DNA of 64,000 nucleotides from Planctomycetota bacterium (GTDB taxonomy: Bacteria > Planctomycetota > UBA1135 > GCA-002686595), in the NCBI GenBank assembly GCA_020853575.1, contig JADYYP010000012.1, forward strand, positions 124,001 to 188,000, in the 5' to 3' direction. This document shows, piece after piece, positions 25,480-34,376 of the stretch. The position numbers and the translations under genes are program-made. Positions within the stretch are counted from its first letter, which is position 1; every line of letters begins with the position of its first letter. Below the pieces are notes generated by a model. The model saw nothing but the letters and a program-made list of their open reading frames with translations, was not told the origin of the DNA and ran no database searches.

Positions 25480-26454
25480 GTGGAGCGCCCCGCCATCGAA
25501 TCTCCCCAGCGCACAGAGTCCCGCACAGGCGGTTTGGTCCTGCCGTGGGAGACCGGAGTCCACCGCGAGCGCCTCTCGAAGCACGGCATCACGATCGTGG
25601 TGCCGGTCTACAACGAGGAGCGCGGCGTCGCGGGCGTGATGGAGCGCCTGTCGAGGCTCGAGCTCGGCGCGCGCATCGAGGTCATCGCGGTCAACGACGG
25701 CTCCAAGGACAACACGGCCGCCGTGCTCGCCGAATGTGCCGCGCGCATCCCCAACCTGCGCGTGATCACGCACCGCAAGAACCAGGGCTACGGCGCCGCG
25801 CTCAAGACCGGTTTCACGCACGCGCACACCGAAGTCGTGGTGATCACCGACGCCGACGGCACTTATCCCGAGGACAAGATCCGCGAGCTGATCGAGTGCA
25901 TCGACGACGGCGCGGAGATGGCCGTGGGCTCGCGCACGGGCGCCGAGGTCAACATCCCGACCATCCGCAAGCCCGCCAAGTGGTTCTTGAAGCAGCTCGC
26001 GAGCTTCCTCGCCGGCACCGAGATCCCCGACCTCAACTCGGGCCTGCGCGCCTTCCGCCGCGACCTGGTGATGCAGTACCGCCCGATCCTGCCCCAGGGC
26101 TTCAGCTTCACGACCACGATCACGCTGGCGAGCCTGACCAATGGCCACCGCGTCGAGTACGTGCCGGTCAACTACGCCAAGCGCGCCGGCAGCTCGAAGA
26201 TCCGGCCGATCAAGGACACCTTGGGCTTCACCGCGCTGATCATCCGCACGGTGCTGTACTTCAACCCGCTCAAGGTCTTCTATCCCGTGGCCTTCGCGGT
26301 GTTCGTGTGCCTGTGCGGGCTGTTGTACTACGACCTGTTCATCGAGGACCCGCCCAACCTCGGCGACAAGACGGTGCTGATGTTCGTGGCCTTCGTGCAG
26401 GTGCTGACGGTCGGGCTGTTGGCCGACCTGATCGAGAAGAAGTCGCGCCTGTAG
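25480..26454 (+). CDS. Membrane-linked family 2 glycosyltransferase
   Basis: A 324-residue GT-A fold enzyme of the polyprenyl-phosphate hexose synthase / DPM1-like group. GITIVVPVYNEERGVAG opens the domain (~36). VNDGSKDNT binds the nucleotide, and the metal-binding DADG sits near residue 124 (ITDADGTYPEDK). DLNSGLRAFRRDLV and GFSFTTTITLASL are typical of the group. Two C-terminal membrane helices (~265-310) anchor it. It probably transfers a sugar to a lipid carrier; the sugar is unknown. The start is GTG at 25480. A flippase-like protein and a methyltransferase lie close downstream on the same strand. Confidence 0.85.
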   Translation: MERPAIESPQRTESRTGGLVLPWETGVHRERLSKHGITIVVPVYNEERGVAGVMERLSRLELGARIEVIAVNDGSKDNTAAVLAECAARIPNLRVITHRKNQGYGAALKTGFTHAHTEVVVITDADGTYPEDKIRELIECIDDGAEMAVGSRTGAEVNIPTIRKPAKWFLKQLASFLAGTEIPDLNSGLRAFRRDLVMQYRPILPQGFSFTTTITLASLTNGHRVEYVPVNYAKRAGSSKIRPIKDTLGFTALIIRTVLYFNPLKVFYPVAFAVFVCLCGLLYYDLFIEDPPNLGDKTVLMFVAFVQVLTVGLLADLIEKKSRL

Positions 26455-26664
26455 CGCGGCGCTCGAGCGCGCGAGTACCGAATCGAAACTCGTTGGCGCG
26501 CGCCCGCGGCGTAGTCGGACGCGCCCGGCGCTCTAACATGAACAACGCGTTCGGACCTCGCATGCTCCTCGGGACATTGCATGCGGTTCCAGGGCCTCTG
26601 TAACGTCATGGGCCCGGTTCGCGTGCCGCGGCCGCCTGGAACCGCGCACCAGAAAGACCTCGTC

Positions 26665-28914
26665 ATGAAGCTCCGTCTGTGCCTGTCGCTCGCGTTCACC
26701 TTGGTCCCGCTGGCGTTCGGCGCGCACGCCGCGCTCGCGCAAGGCAAGGATCTCGCCACGCTGACCGAAGAGTTGAAGAAGGTCCGCGACGACGCCGATC
26801 CCAAGCTCGTGCAGGAGCTCGGCGCGCTCCGCACCCGCGAGGCGATGAGCGCCTTGCTCGAGCTATACGACAAGACCTTCGGCTCGATCTACATGCGCCG
26901 CGAGGTGGTCAAGGTGCTCGCCGAGTTCGACGGCGTCGGCGACGCGCAGCAGCCCGCGCTCCAGAAGCTGTGCGACATCGCGACCTCCGAGAAGGAGCCC
27001 GAGCTGCGCACGATGGCGATCGAGACGCTCGCCAACTGCCCGAAGATGGGCAAGCACTTCCTCAAGACCGTGGTCGAGTCGAACGCCGAGGACGACATCC
27101 GCGAGCGCGCCATGGAGCGCGTCGTGCGCATGGCGACGGCCGAGGATCACGACTTCTTCGAGCGCCAGTTCAAGGGAGCCGAGGGCGACAAGTCGGACAA
27201 GGCCGACAAGAAGGGCAAGAAGGACAAGGACGCCGAGCCCGAGAAGAAGGTGGCCTCGGTCAAGCGCATCCGCGAGATGGCCTTCGAGCAGATCGCGCAG
27301 AAGCTGGACATCGCCAAGGTCTACTCGCACGCGCGCGAGAAGGAGAAGGACAACGTCACCGAGCTGTGGGGGATCCGCTTGCTGTCGCTGCTCGAGATCG
27401 AGCGCCGCAACGACAAGGGGCTCTACGACCTCGCCAAGGAGATCTACGACGACAACACCGAGCGCGGCGCGATCCGTGGAGAGGCCGCGCGCATCATCGC
27501 CGAGCACGACGGCGCCAAGATCGCAGCGAAGTACCTCGAGGACGGCCGCGGGAGTCCCGAGACGACTCCCGAGGCCTTCCGCGTGGCCTTGGCCGACCAG
27601 CTCGCGCGCCTGCGCGACGAGGCGACCGACAAGAAGCTGCTCAAGCTCGTGGGCAAGGGCAAGCTGCACGAGCAGCGTTTCGTGCTGCGCGCGCTGCGCG
27701 GATACAAGGACGCGGTCTTCGCCAAGGCGCTCGCCAAGGACGTGCTCGACAACACCAAGAAGGCGCCGCCGGCCAAGAACGACCCTGAGTACAACGTGCA
27801 GCGCGACCTGGTGATCGCGGCGCTCGAGACCTTGGCCTCGATCGACGACGACGCGGTCCTGCCCGACCTGCAGAAGGTCGTCGACAGCTCCAAGGACGAC
27901 ATGATCGTGGGCGCGGCGTTGGACGCGATCACGCTGATGCGCAAGGGCGAGAGCGAGTGGCTCAAGAAGCTCGAGGACTACGCGGCGAACGGGCGGCTGG
28001 AGGTGCGCAACGCGGCGCTCCTGCAACTCGGCAAGACCGGCGACAAGCGCTTCGTCGCCGCGCTGACCAAGGGACTGGCTCACGCCGACTGGTCGACGCG
28101 CCTAGCGGCGCTCGACGGCTTGCTCCAAGCGCGCGCGGCCGAGGGCGTGGGCGCGATCGTGGCGCAGATGGAGAAGGAAACCGGCCTGATGCTGGCGCGC
28201 TTCGCCGACGTGCTGTGGAAGCTGACCGGCAAGCCTCACCGCACTTCGGTGGCCGCGTGGAAGTCGTGGTGGGAGAAGGAAGGCGCCTCGTTCGCGCCGA
28301 TCTCGCTGGCCGAGTTGGCCAAGCTCGAGGCCGACGAGGAGATGCGGCGTCTCAAGCAGACCACCAAGGCCGCGACGTTCTTCGGCATCCGCATCCTGTC
28401 GCACCGCGTGATCTTCGTGCTCGACGTGTCGGGCTCGATGAACGAGACCCTGCGCAGCGAATACGTGGGACGCCAGGGCAAGCCGCGCATCGAGGTCGCC
28501 AAGGAAGAGCTGGCGAAGTGCATCGACGCGCTCGAACCCGAGAGCCTGTTCAACATCATCGCCTTCTCGAGCGATGTCGATCACTGGCTCGACGGCGGCA
28601 TCGCGCAGTTCAGCACGTCCAACAAGGACGAAGCGAAGAAGTTCGTGGGCGCGTTGGGCGCCAATGGCGCGACGAACCTGTACGACTCACTCAAGCAGGC
28701 CTTCGCGGACCCCGACGTCGACACCATCTTCGTGCTCTCCGACGGCGAGCCCACGGCGGGCGAGGTCACCGACCAATACGTGATCCGCGAGCGCGTGCAG
28801 CAGTGGAACGAGCACCGCCGCGTGACGATCCACACCATCGCGGTCGGAGGCACGTTCCAGATCCTCGAATGGCTCGCGCAGGACACCGGCGGCAGCCACC
28901 GCAAGTTCCAGTGA
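26665..28914 (+). CDS. Secreted HEAT-repeat protein with C-terminal VWA domain
   Basis: A 749-residue exported protein with signal peptide LRLCLSLAFTLVPLAFGAHAALAQ (cut after ALA). PBS-lyase/HEAT-like helical repeats run over ~30-560, broken by a Lys/Asp/Glu-rich linker near 173-194. A von Willebrand A domain (~578-749) carries the MIDAS motif DVSGSMNE, the Thr in NGATNLYDSL and the Asp in FVLSDGEPTAGE. The metal site looks intact, so it may bind a protein ligand. This HEAT+VWA pairing recurs in planctomycetes, where its job is unknown. The ATG at 26665 begins the signal peptide. It stands alone between the glycosyltransferase and the flippase-like gene. Confidence 0.8.
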   Translation: MKLRLCLSLAFTLVPLAFGAHAALAQGKDLATLTEELKKVRDDADPKLVQELGALRTREAMSALLELYDKTFGSIYMRREVVKVLAEFDGVGDAQQPALQKLCDIATSEKEPELRTMAIETLANCPKMGKHFLKTVVESNAEDDIRERAMERVVRMATAEDHDFFERQFKGAEGDKSDKADKKGKKDKDAEPEKKVASVKRIREMAFEQIAQKLDIAKVYSHAREKEKDNVTELWGIRLLSLLEIERRNDKGLYDLAKEIYDDNTERGAIRGEAARIIAEHDGAKIAAKYLEDGRGSPETTPEAFRVALADQLARLRDEATDKKLLKLVGKGKLHEQRFVLRALRGYKDAVFAKALAKDVLDNTKKAPPAKNDPEYNVQRDLVIAALETLASIDDDAVLPDLQKVVDSSKDDMIVGAALDAITLMRKGESEWLKKLEDYAANGRLEVRNAALLQLGKTGDKRFVAALTKGLAHADWSTRLAALDGLLQARAAEGVGAIVAQMEKETGLMLARFADVLWKLTGKPHRTSVAAWKSWWEKEGASFAPISLAELAKLEADEEMRRLKQTTKAATFFGIRILSHRVIFVLDVSGSMNETLRSEYVGRQGKPRIEVAKEELAKCIDALEPESLFNIIAFSSDVDHWLDGGIAQFSTSNKDEAKKFVGALGANGATNLYDSLKQAFADPDVDTIFVLSDGEPTAGEVTDQYVIRERVQQWNEHRRVTIHTIAVGGTFQILEWLAQDTGGSHRKFQ

Positions 28915-28996
28915 GTGCCTCGGCGAGCATCGACGGAACGCGCTGCGGCGCGCAACTCGTCGCGCCAGCGCTCGCTCGGCGCGCGGTGGGACGCGA

Positions 28997-30025
28997 GTGA
29001 GCGAGCCCGGATCCAAGCCGGAGCCCGGCGCTGGACGGCGTTGGTTGCGCTTCGCGCTCTCGACGGCCGCGGGAGTGGTGCTCGTGGCGCTCCTGGCCCT
29101 GTGGGGCGGCGTCGATTGGCGCGCGATGCTCACCACGCTCGCGAGCCTTTCGCCCTGGACGTTCCTCGCCGCTCTCGGAATCCACACGCTGATCTACCTG
29201 GCGCGCGCCGAGCGCTTTCGCCTGCTCTTGCCGCACGCTTCGCGCCCGCCGCGGGTCGGCCTGCTGGGAGTGACCTCGGCGCACAATCTCGCCGTCTACG
29301 TGCTGCCCGCGAAGAGCGGTGAGGCGACCTTGCCGCTGTACCTCGGCCAGTCGTTCGGCGTGCCCGCCGCCGAGAGTTTGGCTTCGCTGATCGTGTCGCG
29401 CCTGTTCGATTTGGCGGCGCTGTGCGCGTGCATGGCGCTGGTCACGCTCGTCCTGTGCACCGGAGAGCACTGGTCCGCGCCCGCCTGGACCGGTGTCGCG
29501 CTCGCCATTGGCCTCGCGTTGGCCGCGCTCGCGTTCGCGGCGCTGGCCTCGCGCGGCGACGCCTTGGTCGGACCGCTGCAGCGCTTCGCACGCGTGCTCG
29601 GCTTCTCGCGCACGCGGCTGGGAGCCAAGCTCGAAACGCACGCCGAGGCTCTGAAGAGCTCGCTGCGGCTCGCCGGTCACGGCAGCCTGCGCGCCGGCGC
29701 GTTGGCGCTGTCGTTCGTGGTCTGGGCGCTGATTTTCGCCTTCTACGGCGTGCTCGCGGCTGGCTTCGGCCTGCCCGATGGAGTCGGTTTCGTGCACGCC
29801 GCGTTCGGCTCGAGCGTGGCGGTGCTGATGAACTTGCTGCCGATCAACTCCTTCGCGGGCTTCGGCACGCAGGAGGCCGGTTGGGTGCTCGGGTTTCGCC
29901 TGGTCGGAGTCGCGCCCGAGTTCTCGCTCGCCGGTGGGATCGGCGTGCACTTCGTCCAGCTCTTCGACACGCTCTTGTTCGGCGTCGCCGGTCACGTGTT
30001 GATGGGCTTGGGGCGCCGCAAATAG
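28997..30025 (+). CDS. Lysylphosphatidylglycerol synthase TM region / UPF0104 flippase-like protein
   Basis: A 342-residue protein with about eight membrane helices, of the LPG_synthase_TM (UPF0104, AglD2-like) family. Markers: LIYLARAERFRLLLP, AHNLAVYVLPAKSGEATLPLYL, ASLIVSRLFDLAALC and the closing LLPINSFAGFGTQEAG (~275-290), the best-conserved part of the family. Members flip lipid carriers or form the membrane half of lipid-modifying enzymes. There is no C-terminal aminoacyl-transferase domain, so flipping is the likelier job. The start is GTG at 28997. The glycosyltransferase, flippase and methyltransferase neighbours suggest a glycolipid or envelope polysaccharide task. Confidence 0.82.
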   Translation: MSEPGSKPEPGAGRRWLRFALSTAAGVVLVALLALWGGVDWRAMLTTLASLSPWTFLAALGIHTLIYLARAERFRLLLPHASRPPRVGLLGVTSAHNLAVYVLPAKSGEATLPLYLGQSFGVPAAESLASLIVSRLFDLAALCACMALVTLVLCTGEHWSAPAWTGVALAIGLALAALAFAALASRGDALVGPLQRFARVLGFSRTRLGAKLETHAEALKSSLRLAGHGSLRAGALALSFVVWALIFAFYGVLAAGFGLPDGVGFVHAAFGSSVAVLMNLLPINSFAGFGTQEAGWVLGFRLVGVAPEFSLAGGIGVHFVQLFDTLLFGVAGHVLMGLGRRK

Positions 30026-30056
30026 GCCCTGCTCGCGCTACGCTCTCGATCCGCCA

Positions 30057-30830
30057 GTGTCCGCGAGCAACGCCCAAGACCAGATCGAGCTGCACAAGGC
30101 GCTGGCCCCGCGCTACGCCTACCGCTACAGCTTCGAGTTCTCGCGTCTGTTCCAGGAGGACTGGCACGCGGAGATGTTGCGGCTCCTGCCGCCGCGCTCG
30201 CGGCGCGTGCTCGACCTGGGCTGCGGCACGGGCTTCTTCCTGGCGGAGCTCGCCGCACTGCGGCCGGGAGCGGTCGGGCTCGACATCAGCCACGCCATGC
30301 TGCGCGTCAGCGAGCAGTACGTGCCCGGCGCGCGCCTGGTGACCGCGGACGCCGAGCGTCTGCCGTTCGTCGACCGCTCGTTCGACGCGATCTTCTGCAA
30401 GGGCAGCCTGCACCACACGCGCGACCACGTGCGCTTCCTCTCGAACTGCGCGCGCGTGCTGGAACCCGACGGCGTGCTGATCATGAGCGAGCCCTGCAAC
30501 GACAACTTCCTGATCCGCTGGGCGCGCGCGGTGATGTACAAGGTCTCGCCGCACTTCCATCCCGACGACAAGGGCTTCATGAAGGACGAGATCGTCGAGC
30601 TGATGGAGCGCGCGGGCTTCGAGCTGACCTACGCCGGGCGCTACGGAGTGCTCGCCTATCTGCTGGCGGGCTTCCCCGACCACCTCGGCGTGCTCAAGTG
30701 GGTCCCCGGGAACGCCGCGCTCGTGCGGCGCATGATCGCGCTCGACCGCTGGGTCTGCTCCAAGCGTTTCCTGCGCATCCTGAGCTTCCAAGTCGTCGTC
30801 GCCGGCAAGCCCCGCGCGCCGCGCGCGTAG
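30057..30830 (+). CDS. Class I SAM-dependent methyltransferase
   Basis: A 257-residue Rossmann-fold methyltransferase. The SAM motif is VLDLGCGTGFFLAEL (~51-65), then GLDISHAML, ADAERLPFVDRSFDAIFCKGSLHH and LEPDGVLIMSEPCN. The C-terminal segment (~190-255) is basic and amphipathic. The closest general type is the Methyltransf_11/UbiE-like group; the substrate is not readable. The start is GTG at 30057, 31 nt after the flippase-like gene, so they are probably co-transcribed and could modify the same lipid-linked product. Confidence 0.82.
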   Translation: MSASNAQDQIELHKALAPRYAYRYSFEFSRLFQEDWHAEMLRLLPPRSRRVLDLGCGTGFFLAELAALRPGAVGLDISHAMLRVSEQYVPGARLVTADAERLPFVDRSFDAIFCKGSLHHTRDHVRFLSNCARVLEPDGVLIMSEPCNDNFLIRWARAVMYKVSPHFHPDDKGFMKDEIVELMERAGFELTYAGRYGVLAYLLAGFPDHLGVLKWVPGNAALVRRMIALDRWVCSKRFLRILSFQVVVAGKPRAPRA

Positions 30831-30861
30831 AGCCGCGGCTCGAGCGCGGGCTCGCGACGCT

Positions 30862-32037
30862 ATGGTGCCGCTCATGTTGCACCTGGTCCTGGCGTCGAGT
30901 GTTGCTCTCGTGGCCGCGCGCGACGTGCGCGTTTCGACGACGCCGGAGCTGCGCGCGGCGCTGCGCGAGGCGCGACCGGGGGCGCTGATCCTGCTCGCGA
31001 GCGGCACCTACGAAGGCTTTGCGTTCGAGGGGCTGCGCGGGAGCGAGCGCGAGCCCGTGGTCGTGAGATCCGCCGAGCGCGCGGCCCCAGCGCGCTTCAC
31101 CGGTGGCGTGCACTTTTCGCGCATCGCGCACGTCGAGCTGGCCGACTTCGAGATCGTCGGGGCGCCGGCCAACGGGCTCAACATCGACGACGGCGGCGTG
31201 CTCGACGCTCCCGCGCACCACGTCGTGTTGCGCGGGCTCGCCGTGCGCGACTGCGGCCGGACCGGCAACGAGGACGGCATCAAGCTCTCCGGCGTGAGCG
31301 ACTTCCGCGTCGACGGTTGCGGCGTGGAGCGCTGGGGGCGCGGAGGGTCGGCGATCGACATGGTCGGCTGCCAGCGCGGGGAAATCGTCGCCAGCTGGTT
31401 CACCGACCGTGAGCAAGACAGCGCCGCGAGTGGCGTGCAGATGAAGGGCGGCTCGCGCGAGATCGCCGTGCTCGACTGCCGCTTCACGCACGCCGGGCAG
31501 CGCGCGGTCAACATCGGAGGTTCGACGGGATTGGCGTTTTTCAGGCCGCGGCCGCAGGGTTTCGAGGCGCGGGACATCCGCGTCGAAGGTTGCACGTTCA
31601 GCGGATCCCTGGCGCCGATCGCCTTCGTCGGCGTCGACGGCGCGAGCGTGCGCTTCAACACCTTCCACCGCCCGCGCAAGTGGCTCGCGCGCATCCTGCA
31701 GGAAACGCGCGAGCCCGGCTTCGTGCCCGCGCGCGCGGGGAGCTTCACCGACAACCTGGTGGTGTACCGCGCGAGCGAGCTGGCGCTGGCGGTCAACGTC
31801 GGCGGCGGCACGCAGCCCGAGAGCTTCGAATTCGCGCGCAACTACTGGTACTGCGAGGATCAACCGCGGCGCGCGCGGCCCACGCTCCCGGTTGAAGAAC
31901 GCGACGGCGCAGGCGGGCGCGATCCGCTGCTGCGCGACGTCGCGGCGGGCGACCTACGGCTCGCCGAGAACAGCCCGGCGCGAGCCTGCGGCGCCGACGC
32001 CTGGCCCGGGCGCGCCGCGCATCCCGCTCGCCGATGA
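30862..32037 (+). CDS. Secreted right-handed parallel beta-helix protein
   Basis: A 391-residue exported protein. The signal is MVPLMLHLVLASSVALVAA, and the body is a parallel beta-helix of the pectate-lyase-like / NosD type. It begins with the usual LRAALREARPGALILLASGTYEG and continues through coils such as HVELADFEIVGAPANGLNI, HHVVLRGLAVRDCG, DFRVDGCGVERWG and VRVEGC-like rungs. Such proteins are often polysaccharide lyases or hydrolases, but no catalytic set can be named here. The start may be 30862 or 30874. It ends just before a convergent DUF523 gene. Confidence 0.75.
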   Translation: MVPLMLHLVLASSVALVAARDVRVSTTPELRAALREARPGALILLASGTYEGFAFEGLRGSEREPVVVRSAERAAPARFTGGVHFSRIAHVELADFEIVGAPANGLNIDDGGVLDAPAHHVVLRGLAVRDCGRTGNEDGIKLSGVSDFRVDGCGVERWGRGGSAIDMVGCQRGEIVASWFTDREQDSAASGVQMKGGSREIAVLDCRFTHAGQRAVNIGGSTGLAFFRPRPQGFEARDIRVEGCTFSGSLAPIAFVGVDGASVRFNTFHRPRKWLARILQETREPGFVPARAGSFTDNLVVYRASELALAVNVGGGTQPESFEFARNYWYCEDQPRRARPTLPVEERDGAGGRDPLLRDVAAGDLRLAENSPARACGADAWPGRAAHPARR

Positions 32038-32076
32038 GCGCGAGCACGCAACCAGCGCGCGCGCGTGAGCTCGGCT

Positions 32077-32544
32077 CTATGCGCGCCGTCCCTCGACGCC
32101 GCGCACCTCGATGCCCTCGCGCCGCAGGAGCTCGGCGGTGACTCCCGGGCCATCGACCAAGCGACCACCGACGTGTGTCTGACGCACGCCACACGAGGGT
32201 GAGCGCTCCTTGAGCAGCGCCAGGCGGATCGCGTGCGTCTTGCAGGTCTCGAGAGCACCCTGGGCGCCGCGCACGAAGGCTGCGGTGACGTCGTGTCCCG
32301 CGTGCGTGACGACGCGATCGGCTCCGTCGACGACAGCCGCGGCGGAGTGCGACTCGATCCATGCCGCTGGGCGGGGAGTGCCGAGCTGGCCGTGTTCCTC
32401 GGGGCAAAACGCGATCGCCTGCAGGCGTTGCTCGGCGAGCTCGCGCTCCAAGGCACCGTCGCGGTTGTGCGCGCCGTCGTAGCGGCACGAACGGCCGAGC
32501 AAGCACGCGCTGACGAGGACCAGGCGCTTGTCCGAGCTCGACAT
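32077..32544 (-). CDS. DUF523 family protein
   Basis: A 155-residue cysteine-rich protein of the DUF523 family. Conserved marks: VSACLLGRSCRYDG (~10-23), FCPEEHGQLGTPRPA (~46-60) and LLKERSPSCGVRQTHVGG (~109-126). The conserved cysteines suggest metal or Fe-S binding. The family has a proposed link to 2-thiouracil or other sulfur chemistry in some lineages, but no firm function here. It is divergent from the SIR2-like gene with a 47-nt gap. Confidence 0.85.
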   Translation of the reverse strand: MSSSDKRLVLVSACLLGRSCRYDGAHNRDGALERELAEQRLQAIAFCPEEHGQLGTPRPAAWIESHSAAAVVDGADRVVTHAGHDVTAAFVRGAQGALETCKTHAIRLALLKERSPSCGVRQTHVGGRLVDGPGVTAELLRREGIEVRGVEGRRA

Positions 32545-32591
32545 GCGGAACAGCGTAGCGCGCGCCGACGCTGCGTAGACTGTGCGGCGCG

Positions 32592-34322
32592 ATGGACGTG
32601 ACCTTCGACGAGCTCATGCCGCGCCTGGTGGCGGCCTACGAACGCGGTCGGTTGGTGCCCTTCATCGGCAGCGGCATGAGCGTCGGCGCGTGCCCGACGT
32701 GGCTGGGTTTCGTCGCCGAGCTCGAGCGCGCGGCGCGCCTCGACGGTGCACCTTCACAGTCCGACCCCGAGTCCCTGATCCAGCGCGCGCAGCGTGCGAC
32801 TCGCAAGCTGCGGCTCGAGGGCGCGGAGCGGCTGGCGAGCGTGACCGCGCAGATCCTGCGCGCGGCCGGCGTGCGCTCGACACCGCAGACCGACGAGCTC
32901 GCCGCGATCTGGTGGCCGTTGGTGCTGACGACCAATTGGGACGACGTGTTCGTCGCGGCGCACCGCGCGGCACACCAAAATGGCGAGCAGCGCGGGCCTC
33001 AACGCCCGATCGAGGTGCTCGGGCGCAGCCCGATCGACTGCCATCGCGTGCTGGCCTCGCTCTCCAGCCCGAGTCACACGTTGCTGTGGGCCATGCAGGG
33101 CCACGTCGGCTCGCCGTGCACGGCGCAAGCGCAGGCGCTGGCGTCGAAACTGCGCGGGGAGCTGGTGATCGGCCATCAGGAGTACCGCACGGTCACCAAC
33201 CGCGAAGTGCATTTCCGCCGCGCGTTCGCCGAGGTCTACCGCAATCGCTCGCTGCTGTTCGTCGGTTCCGGCTTGGCGGAACACTACCTGCGCGACTTGT
33301 TCGGCGAGGTGCTCGAGATGTACGGGCCCGGCACGCGGCCGCACTACGCGCTGGTGCACGAGCGCGAGCCGCTCGACGCGGAGTTCATGCTCGCGCGCTT
33401 CCACACCATCGTGTGCCGCTACCGCGAGCACTCCGACGTGCCGCTGATGCTGCGCAGGTTGCGGCAGGCGATCGAGGAGCGCGCCAGCCGCGAGGTGCGT
33501 TGGTCGTTCGCGGTCGAGGCGCCCGACTTGCTCCCCGAGACGACCTCTCAAGGCGATTTCGTGGTCGTGCGCGGGCCGTTGCGCGCGCCGCGCGAGGGTG
33601 AGGCGCTGTTGCTGAGCGGCGGGCTCACCAAGGGCCGGATCTACTTCGGTCCGGAGGTCCACGAGCTGGCGCGCGCGCTCGGCGTGCGCCACGGAGCGAA
33701 GCCGACCTGGGTGCAGGCGCCGCTCGCCGGCTTCGAGTCGGCGCCCAACGTGTACGTGTTCATCGCGTCGTCGAGCGCTCACCAGCGCGACCTGCGCGAG
33801 TTGTTCCCGATGTGCCGCGAGATCTTCGAGCGTTTCGAGCGCGACGGTTGGGCGCGCGTGGTCATACCCTCGATCTACTCGGGACCCAAGTCGCGTTTTC
33901 CCGAGCGCCACGCGTTCGTGCAAGTCGCGCGCGCCTTCGGGTGCTTCCGCCGCGCCGGCGGCCAGCTGGCGCTCGAGATGTGCGTGACGCGACCCGGCAT
34001 CTACCGCGAGCTCGCCAGCGAGCGCCTCGACGTGCCGGAGTTGCTGGCCAGCGAGGACATCCGCTTCTGGGTCGACGTGGTCGAGGCCAACGGCAGCGTC
34101 GAGCGGCGCTTGATGCACGAGCGGCCGGACTTCAGCGTGTCCGAGCTGTGCGAACGCTTGGCGCTGCCAGCGAGCGGCTGGACGATCGAGGTCAGCCCCA
34201 GTCCCAGTCCCTACGAGCGCGCGCTCGACAGCTCGGACGCCAGCGCGAGCACGCTGATCGACCTGGGCGTGGTTCCCGGCAGCTCGATCGTGGTGCGCTC
34301 TGTCGGTGACGCGCTGCGTTGA
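32592..34322 (+). CDS. SIR2-like / macro-like / ubiquitin-like multidomain protein
   Basis: A 576-residue protein with three parts. (a) A SIR2-like NAD-binding domain (~1-290): VPFIGSGMS (~22-30), LTTNWDDVF (~112-120), a QGHVGS stretch at the usual HG site, and LLFVGSGLAEHYLRDLF (~220-236). (b) A middle alpha/beta domain (~325-480) whose order, NVYVFIASSS, a helix, then ARVVIPSIYSG, resembles a macro domain; this is an inference. (c) A C-terminal ~85-residue beta-grasp domain resembling YukD/EsaB ubiquitin-like proteins, ending STLIDLGVVPGSSIVV. SIR2 and SIR2-macro proteins occur in anti-phage systems (Thoeris ThsA, DSR), where they destroy NAD. Its neighbours are ordinary genes, so a defence role is only possible. 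Confidence 0.75.
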   Translation: MDVTFDELMPRLVAAYERGRLVPFIGSGMSVGACPTWLGFVAELERAARLDGAPSQSDPESLIQRAQRATRKLRLEGAERLASVTAQILRAAGVRSTPQTDELAAIWWPLVLTTNWDDVFVAAHRAAHQNGEQRGPQRPIEVLGRSPIDCHRVLASLSSPSHTLLWAMQGHVGSPCTAQAQALASKLRGELVIGHQEYRTVTNREVHFRRAFAEVYRNRSLLFVGSGLAEHYLRDLFGEVLEMYGPGTRPHYALVHEREPLDAEFMLARFHTIVCRYREHSDVPLMLRRLRQAIEERASREVRWSFAVEAPDLLPETTSQGDFVVVRGPLRAPREGEALLLSGGLTKGRIYFGPEVHELARALGVRHGAKPTWVQAPLAGFESAPNVYVFIASSSAHQRDLRELFPMCREIFERFERDGWARVVIPSIYSGPKSRFPERHAFVQVARAFGCFRRAGGQLALEMCVTRPGIYRELASERLDVPELLASEDIRFWVDVVEANGSVERRLMHERPDFSVSELCERLALPASGWTIEVSPSPSPYERALDSSDASASTLIDLGVVPGSSIVVRSVGDALR

Positions 34323-34376
34323 AGGACCGTGCGGTCGATCGACTCCGACGTCTCGTCGCGCGCTCACCGCGAACGT

